Below are positions 17,513-27,396 of a stretch of DNA of 64,000 bases, piece after piece. The stretch's first letter is position 1, and the number at the start of each line of letters is the position of its first letter. The DNA comes from Vallitalea guaymasensis. Lineage in GTDB: Bacteria > Bacillota > Clostridia > Lachnospirales > Vallitaleaceae. The translations under genes and the position numbers were made by a program. The notes below the pieces were generated by a model. The model saw only the letters and a list, made by a program, of their open reading frames with translations. It was not told the origin of the DNA and made no database searches. Location: assembly GCF_018141425.1 (NCBI RefSeq), contig NZ_CP058561.1, forward strand, positions 2,728,001 to 2,792,000, given 5' to 3'.

Positions 17513-17535
17513 GTAGTTGAAAGGATGGGTTTTAG

Positions 17536-18528
17536 ATGAAAAAAGTAGCATTGATTTTTACAGGTGGAACAATATCCATGATGGTTGACGAAAGGCTGAA
17601 GGCAGCTATACCAGCACTGTCTGATAAGGATATAATTTCAAAAGTGTCGGGTATAGAGAAAATGGCACAGATTGAGGTTATACACTATGGTGCTTATCCT
17701 GGGCCTCATATTGTTCCTAACATGATGTTGGACATTGCAAGAGTCACTAACGAACTTCTAAGCAGAGAAGATATAGCAGGAGTAGTAATCACACATGGTA
17801 CTGATACCCTAGAGGAGACAGCATATTTTCTTGATCTTGTCATCAACTCGGAAAAACCAGTTGTTGTAACAGGTTCTATGCGTAATGGTTCAGAATTAGG
17901 CTATGATGGACCAGCTAACCTGGCTGCTTCAATATGTACAGTTTGTTCTGAGGAATCTAAGAACAAGGGTGTATTGGTAGTCATGAATAATCAAGTGAAT
18001 GCAGCAGATGAAGTAACTAAAACTCATACATTAAGTCTTGACACATTCCAGAGTATGGATTTCGGTCCTCTAGGCATTGTAGACTCTGATCAAGTCATCT
18101 ATTATAGAAACAGAAAAAAAGCTTCTAAGATTGTTACGGAAAATATAGAGAACAGGGTTGCTCTTATTAAAGCTGTAGCTGGTCTTGGTTCAGAATTCAT
18201 TGATTATCTTGTTGATAATGATTATAGAGGTATCGTCATAGAAGCTTTAGGTAGAGGAAATCTTCCCCCAACCATGTTGGAAGGTATACGGAGAGCAATT
18301 GACTTGAACATCCCAGTAGTCATAGTATCAAGATGCTCAAAAGGAAGAGTACTGGATTCATATGGTTACCAAGGAGGAGGAAGACAACTAAGGGATATGG
18401 GAGTAATACTAGGAGATAATCTATCAGGACAAAAGGCAAGAATCAAACTTATGATAGTCCTTGGAGTGACTAAAGATGTAGGTGAAGTAAGACAGATTTT
18501 CGAGAAGGACTTATACAAAAAAATATAA
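17536..18528 (+). CDS. ansA: Type I (cytoplasmic) L-asparaginase
   Basis: The enzyme hydrolyses L-asparagine to aspartate and ammonia. The first catalytic threonine lies in FTGGTISM, and the second in ITHGTDTLEETA. GSMRNGSELGYDGPANLAAS is the usual family segment. There is no signal peptide, which fits the cytoplasmic type. Length 330 aa is normal. A ribosome site (GAAAGGATGGG) precedes the ATG. Some homologues act on glutamine or in amidase roles, so the substrate is inferred. Confidence 0.93.
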   Translation: MKKVALIFTGGTISMMVDERLKAAIPALSDKDIISKVSGIEKMAQIEVIHYGAYPGPHIVPNMMLDIARVTNELLSREDIAGVVITHGTDTLEETAYFLDLVINSEKPVVVTGSMRNGSELGYDGPANLAASICTVCSEESKNKGVLVVMNNQVNAADEVTKTHTLSLDTFQSMDFGPLGIVDSDQVIYYRNRKKASKIVTENIENRVALIKAVAGLGSEFIDYLVDNDYRGIVIEALGRGNLPPTMLEGIRRAIDLNIPVVIVSRCSKGRVLDSYGYQGGGRQLRDMGVILGDNLSGQKARIKLMIVLGVTKDVGEVRQIFEKDLYKKI

Positions 18529-18550
18529 GAAAAATGTTAAAAAATGGGGC

Positions 18551-18676
18551 TGTGCAAAAACTAGCTTTATTAGTTTGACCTTTTTGTATATAATTGAAAG
18601 GGACATAAATTGATGAAAATATTAGTTGTATAATACTACTAATAAAAATAGTCAAATTATTGAAAGTTTATGCACA
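18551..18676. repeat. MITE-like inverted-repeat element after ansA
   Basis: Left arm TGTGCAAAAACTAG...TTTGAC and right arm GTCAAA...AAAGTTTATGCACA are imperfect complements of ~27 bp enclosing ~70 AT-rich bases. The outer GGGGCTGTGCA resembles the ends of IS1182-type elements. The gap 18529-19006 holds no convincing gene: only this element and a terminator. Confidence 0.6.
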
Positions 18677-18787
18677 CTTATTTCTGGGTTAATGCTATAA
18701 TTATTATTGTAAAACCCCCCAATACAATATATATAAATAATAAAGTTTTTGCTACACCCCATAAGAACAAATACCTTCTCCTTAAAG

Positions 18788-18823
18788 AAAAAAGACAGCC
18801 GATCGGTAGGCTGTCTTTTTTAT
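18788..18823. terminator. Terminator hairpin
   Basis: AAAAAGACAGCC pairs with GGCTGTCTTTTT around GATCGGTA. It is symmetrical, so it can act in both directions. Confidence 0.75.
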
Positions 18824-19006
18824 TTTACAGTAAAAAGTACCTACAGATGACAAGGCGTAGCCTCTTTTCTTGTATACTATGAAATCTTTACTGATATTTG
18901 GGAAGAATATAGTTAAGATAAGTTATTAAGACGACAATTTTAATTAAGCTATATTAACTTGTATAACTTATATCAGTAACGAATATAGTGTATAGAGGTG
19001 ATGTTA

Positions 19007-19231
19007 GTGAGAACTTATTATAAAAGCTGTTTTTTGAAAAGAAATAATTTTATAAAATTGATACTAAATGCTAATAATAAAAAAGTGATTGAGATAGGAA
19101 ATGATGTAAGAAGTAATGTAACAGTTTATATAAATACAGATGTATTTGCTTCAAAAAAAGAAGCTATAACAAAATATAATAATAGAATTGATCACTTATA
19201 TAATTGGGGATATGATATCGTTGAAGATTAG
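19007..19231 (+). CDS. Small hypothetical protein
   Basis: I do not recognise this ~74-aa protein. GAGGTG (18995-19000) lies six bases before GTG 19007, which is the preferred start; GTG 18998 and ATG 19001 overlap the ribosome site. The sequence has a basic start (RTYYKSCFLKRNNF), no membrane helix and no known motif; the second half alternates charged and polar residues. It ends 38 bases before the GH13 gene and might be cotranscribed with it. Confidence 0.5.
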   Translation: MRTYYKSCFLKRNNFIKLILNANNKKVIEIGNDVRSNVTVYINTDVFASKKEAITKYNNRIDHLYNWGYDIVED

Positions 19232-19269
19232 TTCTGGAAAGATTAGATAAGGAGGTTTGGCTTAATCCT

Positions 19270-21372
19270 ATGTTACATAAGACTTTTAGAGAACTTTCAT
19301 TAGCACAAAAATTATTACTGTATATTGATAATAATAAACCAATACTAGATGAAAGAGCAGTTTTTAGTGATGGAACCAAGGAATATAGAATACCTTGTGA
19401 ACCAAAAGCTGATGAACCAGTAAAAGTTAGGTTAAGGACCAAGAAGGATAATATAGACAAAGCTTTTGTAATCTGCAATGGCAATAGACTGGAATTGTTA
19501 ATTGATGAAACTGACGAATTATTTGATTATTATGCTGGAGAAATCAACCTTGAAAAAGAGATAATAGAGTATTATTTTGAAATAAACATCGGTAGTTTTA
19601 GATGTTATTATAATAAAAGAGGTATCAGCCGTGAACCTAATACCCATTTCAATTACAGGATATCACCTGGATTCAAAACTCCTGACTGGGCAAAAGGAGC
19701 CATATTCTATCAAATTTTTGTTGATAGATTCTATAATGGTAATGAAAGTAATGATGTTGTAGATAATGAATACTTGTATGTAGGTAACTTTACAAGAAAA
19801 ATAAATGATTGGTATAAGTACCCAGATGCTGATAGTGTAAGAGATTTCTATGGTGGGGACCTTAAGGGGATAATTGATAAACTTGATTATCTAAGTAATT
19901 TAGGTATTGATGTAATATATCTTAACCCCATTTTTGTTTCACCATCTAACCATAAATATGATACCCAAGATTATGACTTTGTTGACCCTCATTTTGGTGT
20001 TATAGTCAATGATGGAGGGGAAGTTCTTAATGATGATAATCCATGTAATGAATATGCCACAAAATATATAATGAGAACTACTAATAAAGAGAATCTGGAA
20101 GCTAGTAATCAATTATTGGTGGAACTCATTGAACAAGTACATTCAAGAGGTATGAAAATTATTCTTGATGGAGTCTTCAATCATTGTGGTTCCTTCAATA
20201 AATGGCTGGATAGAGAGAATATATATAAGAATCAAACGGAATATGATATAGGGGCGTATGAATCAAAAAACAGTCCTTATACTAGGTTTTTTCATTTCCA
20301 TTGTAGATGTGAATGGCCAAACAATACCAACTATGATGGATGGTGGGGTTATGAGACTTTACCCAAACTTAATTTTGAAGGATCAGCAGTATTGTATAAC
20401 TATATAATGAACATAGCTAGAAAATGGGTTAGTCCACCCTTTAATGCTGATGGATGGAGATTGGATGTGGCAGCAGACCTTGGGTATTCACAAGAATTCA
20501 ATCATATGTTTTGGAGAGATTTCAGAAAATCTGTAAAATCGGCTAAGGATGATGCTATTATACTTGCAGAGCATTATGATAATTCAAGAGATTGGCTTTT
20601 AGGAGATCAATGGGACACAATCATGAACTATGATGCATTCATGGAGCCTGTCACATGGTTTTTGACAGGTCTAGAAAAACATAGTGATGAATATAAAGGA
20701 GAATTGCTTAATAACCATAAAGCATTTTTTGATATCATGACTCATAATATGCAAAGCTTTTTAACTGGCTCCTTATTGACTGCCATGAATGAATTATCCA
20801 ATCATGACCATTCAAGATTTATGACTAGAACTAATCACATGGTAGGTAGAACCAACAATCTTGGACCAGAGAAGGCTAATGAGAATATTAATAAAGGGAT
20901 TATGAAAGAGGCAGTAGTAATTCAGATGACTTGGCAGGGAGCGCCAACTATATATTACGGAGATGAAGCAGGTCTATGTGGATGGACTGACCCGGATAAT
21001 AGAAGAACATTTCCATGGGGAAAAGAAGATCAGGAGTTACTTTCATTCCACAAAGAAATAATATCCATTCATAAGAGATATCAAGCTCTTAGGACGGGTT
21101 CATTGAAATATCTATATGGAGAATGGGGAGTCATCAGTTATGGAAGATGGGATGACAATGATAAATTAGCAATTGCAGTTAATAATAATGATGAAGAAAG
21201 AAGTTTTCATATTCCTGTATGGGAATTAGGGATAACGGATTCCCAGAGCATGGAAAGAGTTATACTTACGACTAGGGATAGTTTCAATACGGATAAAGAA
21301 AAATATGAAGTGGAAAGAGGAAAAATAAGATTAACATTACCAAAGTATAGTGCTATAATTATATCTGGTTAG
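19270..21372 (+). CDS. GH13 glycoside hydrolase (neopullulanase/cyclomaltodextrinase type)
   Basis: This is a cytoplasmic alpha-glucan hydrolase of family GH13. Residues ~30-125 look like a CBM34-type N-terminal domain. The TIM barrel begins at AKGAIFYQIFVDRFYNG. Conserved regions are DGVFNHCG, the nucleophile Asp in DGWRLDVAAD, the acid/base Glu in ILAEHYD and the third Asp in LSNHDHSRF. No signal peptide is present. GGAGG lies 14 bases before the ATG, a rather long spacing. It probably opens linear or cyclic maltodextrins. It is separate from the maltodextrin operon at 52 kb but may work on the same substrates. Confidence 0.9.
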   Translation: MLHKTFRELSLAQKLLLYIDNNKPILDERAVFSDGTKEYRIPCEPKADEPVKVRLRTKKDNIDKAFVICNGNRLELLIDETDELFDYYAGEINLEKEIIEYYFEINIGSFRCYYNKRGISREPNTHFNYRISPGFKTPDWAKGAIFYQIFVDRFYNGNESNDVVDNEYLYVGNFTRKINDWYKYPDADSVRDFYGGDLKGIIDKLDYLSNLGIDVIYLNPIFVSPSNHKYDTQDYDFVDPHFGVIVNDGGEVLNDDNPCNEYATKYIMRTTNKENLEASNQLLVELIEQVHSRGMKIILDGVFNHCGSFNKWLDRENIYKNQTEYDIGAYESKNSPYTRFFHFHCRCEWPNNTNYDGWWGYETLPKLNFEGSAVLYNYIMNIARKWVSPPFNADGWRLDVAADLGYSQEFNHMFWRDFRKSVKSAKDDAIILAEHYDNSRDWLLGDQWDTIMNYDAFMEPVTWFLTGLEKHSDEYKGELLNNHKAFFDIMTHNMQSFLTGSLLTAMNELSNHDHSRFMTRTNHMVGRTNNLGPEKANENINKGIMKEAVVIQMTWQGAPTIYYGDEAGLCGWTDPDNRRTFPWGKEDQELLSFHKEIISIHKRYQALRTGSLKYLYGEWGVISYGRWDDNDKLAIAVNNNDEERSFHIPVWELGITDSQSMERVILTTRDSFNTDKEKYEVERGKIRLTLPKYSAIIISG

Positions 21373-21422
21373 AAAAAATAGGAAGGACCAGTTAGGTAAT
21401 GCATATGGTTAATAACTTCCGT

Positions 21423-21505
21423 AAGATAGACTCTGTTCAGCTGTTTGGATTCTAAACATTTTGTTTAATAAGAATCTGAAAATACTGCTGAATAGAGTCT
21501 ATCTT
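21423..21505. repeat. Long hairpin between the GH13 gene and the response regulator
   Basis: Arms AAGATAGACTCTGTTCAGC (21423-21441) and GCTGAATAGAGTCTATCTT (21487-21505) pair over 19 bp with one G.T. An inner stem (GATTCT/AGAATC, AAACA/TGTTT) continues the hairpin. No T run follows, so it is not a standard terminator. It is probably a MITE-like element or a 5' structure of the downstream mRNA. Confidence 0.65.
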
Positions 21506-21566
21506 GCTAGTATATTAATGCAGTGTATTATTGATGGGTCTTTTTAATATATAGGAGGATTATTCA

Positions 21567-22253
21567 ATGAGTACCATATTAATGGTTGAAGATGACTTTT
21601 CACTTGGCATGGGAATCAAATTTGCTTTGGAAAAGGAAAATTATAGAGTAATACACGCAAAAAGCAAGAAAGAAGCTGAGGCAGAAATACTGAAAAACAG
21701 TTTTGATCTAGCTTTATTAGATATAACATTACCAGATGGAAACGGATACGAGTTGTTCACTAATATACAGAAAGTACAGGATATACCTGTTATTTTCCTT
21801 ACAGCACTAGATGAAGAGGTCAACATAGTTACTGGTCTTGATATGGGAGCGGATGATTATATAACAAAACCATTCAAGTTAAGAGAACTCATTTCGAGAA
21901 TAAACGCAGTACTTAGAAGGACTTCAGTTAGAGAAAAAAAGAATACCCTTACTTCAGGGGATATGGTTTTATATCCAGATAAAATGAAAATATATAAAAA
22001 TGCTGTGGAGATTGATGTAACAAAAACTGAATATAAAGTATTGAACTATTTTATGAAGAATGGGCAGCAGATATTAAGTAAAGAACAACTACTGGAACAT
22101 CTATGGGATATAGAAGGTAATTATATAGACCAGAATACGTTAGCTGTATATATGAGAAGAATCAGAGAGAAAATAGAGGACAACCCCTCTAGACCTGATT
22201 ACATACAAACAGTTAGAGGTGTAGGTTACATATGGAATAAGAAGGTATTATAA
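21567..22253 (+). CDS. OmpR/PhoB-family response regulator
   Basis: This is a two-component response regulator. The receiver domain (residues ~3-115) has the acidic pair EDD, the phosphoacceptor Asp in LALLDITLPDG (~residue 51), the FLTA Thr region and the ITKPF Lys. The winged-helix output domain (~125-225) ends in the YIQTVRGVGYIW signature. Its kinase gene starts 31 bases downstream, followed by an ABC exporter, so it probably controls that exporter in response to an envelope stress or an antimicrobial. Confidence 0.94.
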   Translation: MSTILMVEDDFSLGMGIKFALEKENYRVIHAKSKKEAEAEILKNSFDLALLDITLPDGNGYELFTNIQKVQDIPVIFLTALDEEVNIVTGLDMGADDYITKPFKLRELISRINAVLRRTSVREKKNTLTSGDMVLYPDKMKIYKNAVEIDVTKTEYKVLNYFMKNGQQILSKEQLLEHLWDIEGNYIDQNTLAVYMRRIREKIEDNPSRPDYIQTVRGVGYIWNKKVL

Positions 22254-22284
22254 TTTCCAATGGAGTTAATTACAGGAGGATAAA

Positions 22285-23541
22285 ATGATAAGATATTTTA
22301 AAAAAGAACCTTTCATATATAATATTTCTAAGATATCCTTGGGGCTAATGGGAGCTATAATGATAGTTTTCTATTTGATATCCAGCAATATGGTTGAACA
22401 GTTACATAGACAGCAGATATTGGACGATTATAATATCATAGGTGGTTTAGCTACTTTGGTTCCTGATAAGGAAAAAGAAATCGCAAATATATTTTTAGAG
22501 GGAAAAAATGATCAATATATCATGGCAGGGAAAAAGCTTCTGAATAAATATGGATACACCCAGGATATGGATATCAGCTACAGCAAAGATTTTTATGCAA
22601 AAGCCAAAAAGATGATGACATATAACATGATAATGCTTATCTTAATTTTTATAATTATCCTATTTTATTTTTCTAAGAGTATTATATATATCATGAAAAA
22701 AATAGAATTGTTTTCTAGAGGGATAGATAAAGTAATGGATGGGGATTATTCTGTACATTTAGCTACCAATAATGAAGGAATAGTTGATAGGATAGGACAT
22801 CAATTCAATCTAATGACTAGGAGATTGGAATTAAGTATAGAAGAAATCAAAAACAGTCGAGAACAAATAAAATCTATAGTAACAGATATATCACATCAAT
22901 TCAAGACACCTCTTTCTTCCATAAAATTATTTAATTCTTTGATGCTGGAAGATGAAGTTGATAAAGAAAATCAGGTAAAATTTTTGGAAAGAAGCAAAGA
23001 AGAGATAATCAAGCTTGAGTGGTTGATTAATTCACTTGTTCATATATCTAGATTAGAAGCAGGAATGATTCAATTAAAAAGAGAGAATAGGGATATCAAA
23101 AAAACTGTTTTAGATGCTATAAACGGGATATATCTGTCTGCTGGTGAAAAAGGAATAAATATTAACATAGAACAATTAATCAACGTAGATATAAATCACG
23201 ATAAAAAGTGGACAAAAGAAGCCATATTCAATCTGTTGGAAAATGCTGTGAAGTATACAGAAGACGGGGGAAGTATAACTGTAAACATGGAAAGATTAGA
23301 GACTTCCGTTAAGATAGTAATCAAGGATACGGGTATAGGCATTTCCCCAAAAGAGCAATTCAAAGTTTTTGACAGATTCTATAGAGGAGAATCAGAAGAA
23401 GTGCAGAAAAAAGAAGGTTCAGGTGTAGGGTTATATCTTACTAAAAGAATTATTGAAGAACAAGGAGGTACAGTTACAGTACGTTCAACATTGAATAAGG
23501 GTACAACATTTTGCATATTATTCTTCCTTACAGATTTGTAA
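22285..23541 (+). CDS. Sensor histidine kinase
   Basis: Two membrane helices (residues ~14-34 and ~112-133) bracket an external segment of ~75 residues. A HAMP-like linker follows (ELFSRGIDKVMDGDYS), then the H-box SHQFKTPLSS with the phosphoacceptor His (~residue 207). The ATPase domain has the N-box LLENAVKYTEDG, DTGIGIS and GSGVGLYL. It pairs with the response regulator just upstream. The external part is longer than in BceS-type intramembrane sensors, so it may sense a ligand directly. Confidence 0.93.
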   Translation: MIRYFKKEPFIYNISKISLGLMGAIMIVFYLISSNMVEQLHRQQILDDYNIIGGLATLVPDKEKEIANIFLEGKNDQYIMAGKKLLNKYGYTQDMDISYSKDFYAKAKKMMTYNMIMLILIFIIILFYFSKSIIYIMKKIELFSRGIDKVMDGDYSVHLATNNEGIVDRIGHQFNLMTRRLELSIEEIKNSREQIKSIVTDISHQFKTPLSSIKLFNSLMLEDEVDKENQVKFLERSKEEIIKLEWLINSLVHISRLEAGMIQLKRENRDIKKTVLDAINGIYLSAGEKGININIEQLINVDINHDKKWTKEAIFNLLENAVKYTEDGGSITVNMERLETSVKIVIKDTGIGISPKEQFKVFDRFYRGESEEVQKKEGSGVGLYLTKRIIEEQGGTVTVRSTLNKGTTFCILFFLTDL

Positions 23542-23653
23542 GATAAATTGAAATAAAAATGTAAGCTATGGAGTATATACTATTCACATAAAGATAATTA
23601 AGTCCAGTTACTTATAAGATAGAGTCAAATATATAGTCTATGGAGGAATAGAA

Positions 23654-24325
23654 ATGAACGTACTAGAGACAAAAAATCTAAAGAAGTTTTATGGAAAAGA
23701 AAATATAGTAAAAGCTGTTAATAATCTTGATTTGACAATAAAAGAAAAAGAATTTGTTGCAATAGTTGGAACATCAGGTTCTGGTAAGAGCACATTACTG
23801 CATTTGTTAGGAGGGTTGGACAGACCTACAGATGGTAAGGTTCTAATTGAAAACCAAGATATATATTCAATGAAGAATGAGCAGTTAGCTGTTTTTAGGA
23901 GAAGAAAAATAGGGTTCATATTTCAATTCTTCAACTTAGTACCAGTTCTCAATGCTTACGAGAACATAACATTACCTATTGAGTTGGATGGTAAGAAAGT
24001 AGATACTGATTATGTTCAAGATTTGATGAATACCCTAAAAATATATGACCGAAGAGAACACTTGCCAAGTGCCTTATCTGGCGGACAGCAGCAAAGAGTT
24101 GCAATAGCTAGAGCATTAGCCTCAAAACCATCTATCATATTAGCTGATGAACCTACAGGAAATCTTGATTCAAAGACAAGTGAAGAGGTTCTAGGACTAT
24201 TGAAGCTATCAGTTAAAAAATATCATCAAACATTAGTTATGATAACACATGATGATTACATCGCCCGTATGGCAGATAGAATCATTAGAATTGAAGATGG
24301 GAAAATAGTTGAGGGAGGTAGATAG
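23654..24325 (+). CDS. ABC exporter ATPase (MacB/BceA type)
   Basis: ABC ATPase of 223 aa: Walker A GTSGSGKST (~residues 38-46), Q-loop, signature LSGGQQQRVAIARAL, Walker B IILADEPTGNLD and the switch His in MITHDD. This is the LolD/MacB/BceA subclass that partners FtsX-type permeases. The permease starts one base after its stop codon, so the two are translationally close. The context (two-component genes just upstream) suggests antimicrobial peptide or cell-envelope stress response. Confidence 0.93.
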   Translation: MNVLETKNLKKFYGKENIVKAVNNLDLTIKEKEFVAIVGTSGSGKSTLLHLLGGLDRPTDGKVLIENQDIYSMKNEQLAVFRRRKIGFIFQFFNLVPVLNAYENITLPIELDGKKVDTDYVQDLMNTLKIYDRREHLPSALSGGQQQRVAIARALASKPSIILADEPTGNLDSKTSEEVLGLLKLSVKKYHQTLVMITHDDYIARMADRIIRIEDGKIVEGGR

Positions 24326-24326
24326 T

Positions 24327-26723
24327 ATGAGTGTAATGGTTAAACTAGCAAGAAAGTATGGTAAATCCTCTAAGAGTAAGTCAGGATTAATATTATTGGC
24401 TATCATATTATCTACTTGTCTAATAACAACTATAGCGACTTTTGCAGTAAGTATAAGAGAGATGAATCTAAATAATGTCATTGGTTCTTATGGAAAAGCA
24501 GAAGCTAGATTTACTAATGTCAATGAGAAACAGATCGATATGTTGAAACACCATATTCAATTAGAGGAAGCAGGAGTTTATTCTAATGTAGCTGATGTGA
24601 CAGATATGAATAATTATAGTTTGTCCTTATTATATGCTGATGAAGAAGGAGCAGACCTATTATCACTCAAAGTGGTAGAAGGTATATTTCCACAAGAAGA
24701 TAATGAAATAGCTGTATTACCTTCGGTATTAGAACGATTTGAATTACCAGTAGAGTTAGGTCATAACATTACTATGGAATATAGTACAGGTAATGGAGAT
24801 TCATATAATGAAAAATTCAAGGTTGTAGGAATTCTGAAAGAAAATAATATGATGGCTGTCAATAAGACCGGGTTAGGATTGATATCTGAGAGTTTTATGA
24901 GGAAAATAGATCCCCAATTAGTACATAAGGATATAGCTCTTAAATTAAAGGATGATAGTGATGTTTATAACAAGATATTAAAGATATCAATGGATTTAGA
25001 AATTGAGGATGAAAATATTTCGTTCAATGAGATGCTCCTTAATGAAAAACGAAAAAATATTACTAACATGATACCTTTTGCAATATTAGGATTAATGGTT
25101 ATTATTGCAACTATCATAGTAATATATAATATTTATTATATTTCTGTTGTGGAGAGGATACAGCAGATAGGTATGCTGTCATCTCTTGGTACATCTCCAA
25201 AGCAACTAAGAAAGATGATTATATATGAAGGTATCATATCATCAATGAAGGGTATACCATTGGGAATATTGTTGGGATATCTGATTAGTAATATATTAGT
25301 ACCTATGATACCTCTTAGCAATAATATAGAAATGGTATTTCCGTTATATATTATTCTTATAGCTGCGGGTGTTTCCTTATTCACAATAAGGCTGGCATTG
25401 GTAAAGCCAAGTAAAATAGCAGCTAAAATATCTCCAATAGAGGCATTACGTTATTCACAGGTAAGTACAACTGGCAAAAAGACCACTAAAAAGACTAAGC
25501 ATACTAGACTAGGTGCAGTTGGTAAAATGGCTTATTTGAACCTATGGAGAAATAAAAAACGTACAATAATGACTATGCTGTCTCTAACTATGAGTGGAAT
25601 ATTATTCATTACATTCTCATCAATCTTTAACAGTATGAGAGTAGATAATCTCACAAGCAATTACGTAGCTGGGGATTTTGATATTGTTAATACTGATTCT
25701 GGAAAAGATAATATTGATGATATGAACAATATCATAGAGCAAGTTATTGAAATGGAAGATGTAAAAAATATTGTTAAAACAAGACATAAGATAGTCACAA
25801 TGGAATATGATAGTGAAAAGATGGATGAGCATAAGGAGCAATATGGTAATTATGATGGAACGGTCAACTGTGATGTTTATGGATATGAAGATGTCACTCT
25901 AAAAAAATTGGCAGATAAAATCTTAGAAGGAAACTTGGATTTAGATAAATTAAATCAAGGTAGGTATGTAATATATTCAGGAGATAAAGATGAAGATAAT
26001 TATCATACTGGAGACAAAGTATTATTCAATGTAAATAAGGGTGATGATACAAGTTTTACAGAAGAATTTACAGTGTTAGCAGTTACAGATATATTACCAA
26101 TAAGTAATAATAGACATAGTATAGGACCTACTTGGATAGCACATGAAAAAATAGTTAAGGAATACCTAGGAGAGAATAATTACAAAAAAATATCTGTCAA
26201 TGTTAATGAAAATTCAGAAGAAGAGGTTAAAACAGAATTAGAGACACTACTAGCAAATTATGATGATGTAGAGGTAGCTGAATATAAAAGCCTTTTTGAT
26301 GAGTACAACAGACAAAAGAATTCCATGCAGTTCATTGGAATGGTGCTTGTTTTCGTTATTGGATTAATTGGTTTGCTGAATTTGATTAATACTATGATAA
26401 CTAGTATCTTGACCAGAAAAAAAGAGCTTGGTATGCTTCAAGCCATTGGATTATCTGATAAACAGTTAAATACTATGTTGCAAGTAGAAGGAATGTATTA
26501 TTCGTTGATCAGTGGAGTTTTGGCATCAATATTTGGTATACGTATTGCCAAAATCTGTTTTGAAGTATTTAGCAAAGAAGCGACATATGCCAAATGGCAA
26601 AGTCCAATAAAAGAAATAATATTGATGCTAGTTGTTCTAATAATTGTCCAATATATTTTGACTCATTTTATAACCAAAAAGCTTAATAAGGAGTCCATTA
26701 TAGATAGAATAATACGCGTTTAG
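24327..26723 (+). CDS. FtsX-type ABC permease (large, two FtsX domains)
   Basis: Membrane permease of the exporter encoded with the preceding ATPase. ATG 24327 is preferred because GGGAGGT lies seven bases upstream; the TTG at 24309 lies inside the ATPase gene. Helices: one near residues 22-45, a set of three around 250-365, one near 420-440 and three in the last ~140 residues. Two FtsX-type domains are visible (IQQIGMLSSLGTSPKQLRKM and KELGMLQAIGLSDKQL). The large external loops carry no recognised fold. At ~798 aa it is longer than BceB (~650 aa). The substrate is unknown. Confidence 0.9.
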   Translation: MSVMVKLARKYGKSSKSKSGLILLAIILSTCLITTIATFAVSIREMNLNNVIGSYGKAEARFTNVNEKQIDMLKHHIQLEEAGVYSNVADVTDMNNYSLSLLYADEEGADLLSLKVVEGIFPQEDNEIAVLPSVLERFELPVELGHNITMEYSTGNGDSYNEKFKVVGILKENNMMAVNKTGLGLISESFMRKIDPQLVHKDIALKLKDDSDVYNKILKISMDLEIEDENISFNEMLLNEKRKNITNMIPFAILGLMVIIATIIVIYNIYYISVVERIQQIGMLSSLGTSPKQLRKMIIYEGIISSMKGIPLGILLGYLISNILVPMIPLSNNIEMVFPLYIILIAAGVSLFTIRLALVKPSKIAAKISPIEALRYSQVSTTGKKTTKKTKHTRLGAVGKMAYLNLWRNKKRTIMTMLSLTMSGILFITFSSIFNSMRVDNLTSNYVAGDFDIVNTDSGKDNIDDMNNIIEQVIEMEDVKNIVKTRHKIVTMEYDSEKMDEHKEQYGNYDGTVNCDVYGYEDVTLKKLADKILEGNLDLDKLNQGRYVIYSGDKDEDNYHTGDKVLFNVNKGDDTSFTEEFTVLAVTDILPISNNRHSIGPTWIAHEKIVKEYLGENNYKKISVNVNENSEEEVKTELETLLANYDDVEVAEYKSLFDEYNRQKNSMQFIGMVLVFVIGLIGLLNLINTMITSILTRKKELGMLQAIGLSDKQLNTMLQVEGMYYSLISGVLASIFGIRIAKICFEVFSKEATYAKWQSPIKEIILMLVVLIIVQYILTHFITKKLNKESIIDRIIRV

Positions 26724-26951
26724 TGAAATAAAATAACTTTTTATAAAAAATATTAAAATATTTTTAAAAAACCCTTGATTTTTTTCTGAAATAGTATATG
26801 ATTATATAGAACCTTGCATTATAAGTAAAAAATTATCAAGTTAATAAACGAGAATTATCTAATATTAGATTTAATAATATAGTTCGAATTTTTATTGATG
26901 AATTATTTACAAGTAATTTAAGGAAAAATAAAAATTCGGAGGTAAGAGATT

Positions 26952-27149
26952 ATGACTGGTACAGTTAAATGGTTTAATTCAGACAAAGGTTTTGGTTTTA
27001 TTTCAACAGATGAAGGAAATGACGTATTCGCTCATTATTCACAAATTCAAAAAGACGGTTTCAAAACTTTAGAAGAAGGCGAAAAAGTTTCTTTTGACGT
27101 AGTTGAAGGAGCTAAAGGTCCTCAAGCTGAAAATATCGTAAGTCTATAA
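26952..27149 (+). CDS. csp: Cold-shock protein
   Basis: 65-aa single cold-shock domain with both RNA-binding motifs, KGFGFI and DVFAHYS. It acts as an RNA chaperone. CGGAGG precedes the ATG. A possible promoter (TTGATT, 16-base spacer, TATGAT) lies ~150 bases upstream, which would give a long leader such as cold-shock mRNAs often have. The gap 26724-26951 holds no gene. A strong terminator follows. Confidence 0.95.
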   Translation: MTGTVKWFNSDKGFGFISTDEGNDVFAHYSQIQKDGFKTLEEGEKVSFDVVEGAKGPQAENIVSL

Positions 27150-27161
27150 TTATAATAAATC

Positions 27162-27192
27162 GACCTAAAGATTTTATCTTTAGGTCTTTTTT
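27162..27192 (+). terminator. Terminator after the cold-shock gene
   Basis: GACCTAAAGA pairs with TCTTTAGGTC around TTTTA, followed by six T. Confidence 0.85.
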
Positions 27193-27229
27193 ATTGGAAA
27201 ATTTAGTGATATAATAGGTAAGTGTATCT

Positions 27230-27317
27230 GGAGAGATGTCCGAGTGGCTTAAGGTGGTGGTCTCGAAAACCACTGTGCGGCAAAACCGCACCGAGGGTTC
27301 AAATCCCTCTCTCTCCG
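27230..27317 (+). tRNA. tRNA-Ser (anticodon CGA)
   Basis: The acceptor stem GGAGAGA pairs with TCTCTCC, with G as discriminator. The anticodon stem GTGGT/ACCAC holds the seven-base loop CTCGAAA, giving anticodon CGA (reads UCG). A long variable arm (TGTGCGG...CCGCAC) marks a class II tRNA, and the T arm is GAGGG TTCAAAT CCCTC. CCA is not encoded. Its 3' part is the integration site of the element that follows, and a partial second copy lies at 40881-40937. Confidence 0.95.
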
Positions 27318-27318
27318 T
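27287..27318 (+). repeat. Left attachment core (attL), within tRNA-Ser 3' end
   Basis: 32 bp from the variable arm through the T arm and acceptor to the first base after the tRNA, identical to 40906-40937. Confidence 0.85.
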
Positions 27319-27377
27319 CATTACAAGGCTTGGGTAGACATGAGTATATATTCATGCCTATAAAACCCGTTACACGT

Positions 27378-27396
27378 GTGCCTAAAACGTGCCTAA
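27378..27396 (+). promoter_or_regulatory. Possible integrase arm-binding sites, left
   Basis: GTGCCTAA occurs at 27378-27385 and 27389-27396, 11 bp apart, covering the end of the integrase gene. A matching pair with the same 11-bp spacing lies near the right end at 40735-40752. Confidence 0.5.

Noticed and set aside
18670-18882. 70-aa reading frame after ansA
   Set aside because: It crosses the terminator hairpin at 18788-18823, lacks a ribosome site and starts inside the MITE-like element.
24309-26723. TTG 24309 as the start of the FtsX-type permease
   Set aside because: It lies within the end of the ATPase gene and upstream of the GGGAGGT site that serves ATG 24327.
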